From Ignavibacteriota bacterium (lineage in GTDB: Bacteria > Bacteroidota > Ignavibacteria > Tepidaquicellales > Tepidaquicellaceae), in contig PMIW01000124.1 of NCBI GenBank assembly GCA_003158365.1, positions 5,267 through 24,032 of the forward strand: a DNA stretch of 18,766 bases, in the 5' to 3' direction. How positions within the stretch are numbered: the first letter of the stretch is position 1; every line of letters begins with the position of its first letter. Positions 16,347 to 18,766 of this stretch are shown here, piece by piece. Under the pieces are notes generated by a model. The model saw only the letters and a list, made by a program, of their open reading frames with translations, searched no databases and was not told where the DNA came from. The translations under genes were made by a program, and so were the position numbers.

Positions 16347-16377
16347 AATTGGAGGTCACAAGTTGCGACCTCCAATT
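16347..16377 (+). terminator. Strong stem-loop, probable terminator after pccB
   Basis: A perfect 11-base inverted repeat, AATTGGAGGTC (16347-16357) and GACCTCCAATT (16367-16377), around a 9-base loop. It lies 28 bases after the pccB stop. The following T tract is short (TTTATAT), so it may end transcription or protect a 3' end rather than be a textbook intrinsic terminator. Confidence 0.55.
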
Positions 16378-16382
16378 TATAT

Positions 16383-16422
16383 CTATCTTGCGTTCCCAAA
16401 GAGGACTTTGGGAACGAGGTAG
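16383..16422. repeat. Second intergenic hairpin, 11 plus 6 base pairs
   Basis: CGTTCCCAAAG (16391-16401) and CTTTGGGAACG (16406-16416) form perfect arms around the 4-base loop AGGA. Outside a 2-base bulge, CTATCT and AGGTAG add six pairs, one of them G-U. Such near-symmetric elements are typical of intergenic repeat families and can act on either strand. Confidence 0.5.
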
Positions 16423-16429
16423 AACAAAT

Positions 16430-16503
16430 TGTCATCTCAGCATGTTCCAGGTGGGGATCGCTTTTAAGAACGAGACCCCTGCCAAAAATCCGCAGGGGTG
16501 ACA
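16430..16503. repeat. 74-base element with complementary ends, candidate miniature repeat
   Basis: The element starts TGTCATCTC (16430-16438) and ends GGGGTGACA (16495-16503); the ends pair over 9 bases with two G-U wobbles. Inside, ACCCCTGC (16475-16482) and GCAGGGGT (16492-16499) form a perfect 8-base hairpin that competes with the outer stem. A third pairing, GGGG/TCG (16453-16460) with CGA/CCCC (16471-16479), uses the same C run. No transposase or clear target duplication is visible. REP-like or MITE-like repeat is an inference that needs other copies in the genome. Confidence 0.45.
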
Positions 16504-16607
16504 GATTTTTATGTTCTTTATTCATAATTCAGCATTAATAATTAAAAATTGTTCTCTTGAATTGTATCTCCCTCCTAATTTTGGTAATTTTCATAAAAAT
16601 AATTTAA

Positions 16608-16889
16608 TTGGAAGAAAAACCTAAAAAACCGCTTGTTGACTTTCTATCAAAGCCGCTGATTAAAACGGACTCGAAGTTTATACAATATTCGGGTCTGGGA
16701 GTTCAGCTTTCTGGTACTATTCTGATTTTTTTATTTATTGGCATATGGCTGGATAAACATTTCGAAACCAAGTTCATTTTCACACTTATAATGACATTTG
16801 TCGGATTTTTTGGTGGATTCTACAGCTTCTACCTTACCATAAAAAACCTCACCGAAGCAGAGAAAAAAAATAAAGAAAAAAAGAATTGA
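16608..16889 (+). CDS. atpZ: AtpZ/AtpI-family ATP synthase accessory protein
   Basis: The product has 93 residues from a TTG start; the only other methionine is deep in TM2. A basic N-terminus (EEKPKKPLVDFLSKP) is followed by SGLGVQLSGTILIFLFIGIWLDKHF (TM1, about 28-50), a short turn, and TM2 (about 54-76) with the family's FVGFFGGFYSFY, then a lysine-rich tail. AtpZ proteins are encoded at the head of F-type ATP synthase operons and are thought to help ring assembly or divalent ion supply together with AtpI. The immediate downstream genes confirm the context. Its stop overlaps the next TTG start (TTGA). Confidence 0.82.
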   Translation: MEEKPKKPLVDFLSKPLIKTDSKFIQYSGLGVQLSGTILIFLFIGIWLDKHFETKFIFTLIMTFVGFFGGFYSFYLTIKNLTEAEKKNKEKKN

Positions 16890-17281
16890 TAAGGAATTTA
16901 AACAATATAGTATTTGTTAGGAATATATTGATAATTAGTACTTTATTGTGGATTGTATTTTTTTTGATAAGATATTTTTTGAATCTGCAATTTCCTGTAT
17001 CGGAGGTTTTTACATCCTGGATTATCAGCATAGTAAATTTTACAATTGGAGTTAAACTGTTTTTGTTTTCGCTCGATAAACCGAATAAACAGTTTATGGT
17101 TTTTTCACTTGGGAGTATGATTTTACGCCTGTTTTTAATGATTATATTGGTTTTGGTATTGATTGCTGTCTTTAAGTTTGAGAAAAAATATTTTATATTG
17201 TCCTTTTTGGGGTTTTATTTTCTATATCTTATATTTGAAATATATTTACTAAATAAATCTATAGTTAATAGCAAAGTTTAA
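16886..17281 (+). CDS. atpI: AtpI-like ATP synthase membrane protein
   Basis: The product has 131 residues with four predicted membrane segments (about 12-32, 42-62, 72-98, 105-124), the topology of ATP synthase subunit I. The third segment carries an arginine (MILRLFLMII). No catalytic motif is expected. The role is probably chaperoning c-ring assembly in the membrane, as inferred for AtpI elsewhere. The TTG start overlaps the atpZ stop by four bases and no earlier ATG is available. Sequence alone is weakly conserved, so the call rests mostly on topology and its place between atpZ and atpB. The stop codon is directly followed by the atpB TTG. Confidence 0.65.
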   Translation: MIRNLNNIVFVRNILIISTLLWIVFFLIRYFLNLQFPVSEVFTSWIISIVNFTIGVKLFLFSLDKPNKQFMVFSLGSMILRLFLMIILVLVLIAVFKFEKKYFILSFLGFYFLYLIFEIYLLNKSIVNSKV

Positions 17282-18184
17282 TTGTTGAATTCTAAGAGAA
17301 TATTATATTTATTATTTTTTCTGATTCTTTTTACGGCGAAAGTTTCTTTTTCCGAAGAACATCAGCCAAAAGAGGTTACACACCCGGAAAATGAAGGAAA
17401 ATTCGATATTATAGAAAAGGTTGTTGACCATAATTACGTGGATTTTTATTTCCTGGGCAAGCTTTCTCTACCGAAATTCCCGCCCGTGCATATATGGGGA
17501 CTTACAATCGATTTTTCCGTTACGAAGAGCTTATTTATGATGATTCTGTCATCGGTTATACTGATTTTAGTCTTGCTGAGAGCAGTATCAATTAATACGA
17601 AGAATAAAGTGCCTAAAGGAGTGGGTAATTTCATAGAAGTTATAATTGTATTTATCCGTAATGAAATAGTAATTCCGAATATGGGAAAAGAAGGCGTTGT
17701 GATGCTGCCTTTCTTCCTTACGGTTTTCTTTTTCATTTTATTTGCGAACTTCATAGGGCTCGTACCTTTCATGGCACAGCCGACTAAGAATATAAATGTT
17801 ACAACCGGTCTGGCTCTGATAACTTTCTTTACAACCCAGATTATGGGTATGAAGAAAAACGGTGTACTGGGTTATTTCAAAGGTCTTGTACCGCAAGGAG
17901 TGCCGGTGTTTGTACTGCCGATTATGATTGTAGTTGAATTCATCGGGCTCTTTACAAAACCTTTTGCACTCCTGATGAGGTTGTTTGCAAATATCACTGC
18001 GGGTTCGATTATAGTTTTATCTTTGATAGGTCTGATTTTTATTATGAGCTGGGCAGGCGCAGTGATTGCCGTGCCGTTTGCGATTTTCATATACTGCCTC
18101 GAGATTTTTGTTGCATTGCTTCAGGCATATATTTTTACGATGCTATCTTCCATATTTATAAATATGGCTATGCATCAGCACTAA
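17282..18184 (+). CDS. atpB: F-type ATP synthase subunit a
   Basis: The product has 300 residues, starting at TTG 17282 or the adjacent TTG 17285. It is longer than E. coli subunit a (271) because of an N-terminal signal-like segment (KRILYLLFFLILFTAKVSFS) and a charged linker, a form common in Bacteroidota and relatives. The conserved proton-path helix reads KPFALLMRLFANITAGSI with the essential arginine at 233, and FANFIGLVPF is the helix-2 signature. Subunit a carries the half-channels that pass protons to the c-ring in the cytoplasmic membrane. There is no gap to atpI, and no Shine-Dalgarno site, so its translation probably depends on coupling. Confidence 0.95.
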   Translation: MLNSKRILYLLFFLILFTAKVSFSEEHQPKEVTHPENEGKFDIIEKVVDHNYVDFYFLGKLSLPKFPPVHIWGLTIDFSVTKSLFMMILSSVILILVLLRAVSINTKNKVPKGVGNFIEVIIVFIRNEIVIPNMGKEGVVMLPFFLTVFFFILFANFIGLVPFMAQPTKNINVTTGLALITFFTTQIMGMKKNGVLGYFKGLVPQGVPVFVLPIMIVVEFIGLFTKPFALLMRLFANITAGSIIVLSLIGLIFIMSWAGAVIAVPFAIFIYCLEIFVALLQAYIFTMLSSIFINMAMHQH

Positions 18185-18216
18185 TTGAATTTAATATTTT
18201 TATAAACATAACATTT

Positions 18217-18222
18217 AAGGAG
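18217..18222 (+). promoter_or_regulatory. Strong Shine-Dalgarno site for atpE
   Basis: AAGGAG, 9 bases before the ATG at 18232. It is the only strong ribosome binding site seen in the window, where other genes have none or weak ones. It fits the need for about ten c subunits per complex. Confidence 0.7.
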
Positions 18223-18231
18223 AAATAATTA

Positions 18232-18453
18232 ATGGATTTAGCTTATTTAGCAGCAGGAATCGGAGCAGGGTTAGTGGTTATCGGAGCCGGTTTTGGAATC
18301 GGTAAAATTGCCGCTGCCGCAATGGATGCAAGCGGAAGAAATCCAACCGCACTCGGTGACATAAGAACCTCTATGATTATTGCAGCAGCACTTATAGAAG
18401 GTGTGGCATTGTTTGGTCTTGTTATCTGTATACTTCTTGCAATCAAGAGTTAA
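18232..18453 (+). CDS. atpE: F-type ATP synthase subunit c
   Basis: The product has 73 residues forming a hairpin of two membrane helices. Helix 1 has the glycine-rich GIGAGLVVIGAGFGIGK, the polar loop SGRNP (34-38) contacts the rotor stalk, and helix 2 has the ion-binding Glu56 in ALIEGVALFG. The residue after Glu56 is Gly and the helix 1 ligand position lacks Gln, so the sodium-binding pattern is absent and proton coupling is the natural reading. It lies 47 bases after atpB, with its own ATG and a strong Shine-Dalgarno site, as expected of the most abundant subunit. Confidence 0.96.
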   Translation: MDLAYLAAGIGAGLVVIGAGFGIGKIAAAAMDASGRNPTALGDIRTSMIIAAALIEGVALFGLVICILLAIKS

Positions 18454-18491
18454 TACGGGAAAATTTTTTATTTTTGAAAATTACATAAGCT

Positions 18492-18766
18492 ATGATATAT
18501 AATATTTCATTGCTTCTAAATAATTTTTGCATACTTTTGCTGAGCGAAGAAGTGCACGAAAAGCCTTCTCTGCTTTCGGTGAATCCCGGGTTGATAATCT
18601 GGACGATTATTATATTCGTCCTGTTGTTAATCCTGCTGAAGAAAGTAGCGTGGGGTCCGCTGATAAAAGCACTGCATAACAGGGAAGATACGATAAAATC
18701 TTCAATTGAAAATGCAGAAAAGCAGCTAAAGGATGCGCAGGAATTATTGGAGCAAAACAAAAAAGT
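18492..18766 (+). CDS. atpF: F-type ATP synthase subunit b, N-terminal part (3' end outside window)
   Basis: The frame runs from ATG 18492 to the window end, 91 complete codons. One membrane helix (NPGLIIWTIIIFVLLLILLKK, with the family's NPG-xx-W entry at about 31-37) is followed by WGPLIKALHNREDTI and a charged heptad-like coiled coil (SSIENAEKQLKDAQELLEQ) that forms the outer stalk. About 30 residues precede the helix, slightly long for the family, so an internal start (for example the GTG before HEKPS) cannot be excluded. No Shine-Dalgarno site is seen. The delta, alpha, gamma and beta genes would be expected after the window. Confidence 0.92.
   Translation, partial: MIYNISLLLNNFCILLLSEEVHEKPSLLSVNPGLIIWTIIIFVLLLILLKKVAWGPLIKALHNREDTIKSSIENAEKQLKDAQELLEQNKK

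Noticed and set aside
16241..16525. Antisense reading frame over the pccB end and the repeat block
   Set aside because: It overlaps the conserved pccB C-terminus and repeat sequence, with no start context or family resemblance.
16338..16538. Short + strand reading frame between pccB and atpZ
   Set aside because: It consists almost entirely of the hairpin arms of the intergenic repeat block; its codons are dictated by inverted repeats and no protein family is recognisable.
16562..16590. Promoter TTGTAT-N17-TAATTT before atpZ
   Set aside because: Only three of six consensus bases match in each box, which is expected by chance in such A/T-rich DNA.
18443..18760. Antisense frame of 105 codons across the atpF start
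   Set aside because: The + strand encodes a clear ATP synthase b subunit in the same place.
1..18766. CRISPR array, tRNA, rRNA, transposase or phage genes
   Set aside because: No direct-repeat array with regular spacing, cloverleaf, rRNA stretch or recognisable mobile-element protein was seen on reading both strands.

Overview
The window is a stretch of bacterial chromosome, AT-rich overall, in which every convincing gene is on the + strand. It looks like a member of the Bacteroidota/Chlorobiota/Ignavibacteria group. The clues are A/T-rich coding sequence, near absence of Shine-Dalgarno sites, frequent TTG starts, and an ATP synthase operon opening with atpZ, atpI, atpB, atpE, atpF beside accA, a propionyl-CoA-carboxylase-type carboxyltransferase and murA. 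This placement rests on gene content and recalled sequence style, not on a database search.

Positions 1-5300 hold four separately spaced genes: a methyltransferase cut by the window start, a multi-pass membrane protein of glycosyltransferase-C appearance, a B12-binding-type radical SAM protein and a UDP-galactopyranose-mutase-like flavoprotein. The last three each have a good sigma70-like promoter with a 17-base spacer (538-566, 2112-2140, 3808-3836). The radical SAM gene is visibly richer in G+C than the genes downstream, so this part looks like accessory surface-glycan cargo assembled from several sources.

Positions 5320-12392 are a tightly packed glycan operon: a sugar-nucleotide epimerase; a nucleotidyltransferase fused to a GmhB-type HAD phosphatase (heptose-activation style); a transaldolase-like enzyme overlapping it by 32 bases; a membrane polyprenyl-phosphate glycosylphosphotransferase (PGT) whose catalytic Asp-Glu pair reads Asp-Val; a dolichol-phosphate-mannose-synthase-like family 2 glycosyltransferase (GT2); and a 644-residue GT2 fused to a membrane module that appears to be an eroded PGT lacking its catalytic core. 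Together these could make an activated sugar, load a lipid carrier and extend a repeat unit.

Positions 12425-16318 hold housekeeping genes with short gaps: accA (fatty acid synthesis), a divergent murA (peptidoglycan) and a pccB-type carboxyltransferase. A strong stem-loop, two further hairpins and a short element with complementary ends fill 16347-16503. The ATP synthase operon then runs to the window end: atpZ, atpI and atpB all start with TTG, atpE has ATG and the only strong Shine-Dalgarno site seen, and atpF is cut by the window end.

I see no CRISPR array, tRNA, rRNA, transposase or phage gene. The most unusual items are the GT2/pseudo-PGT fusion, the altered PGT dyad beside it, the heptose-like fusion plus transaldolase, and the structured intergenic repeat before the atp operon.
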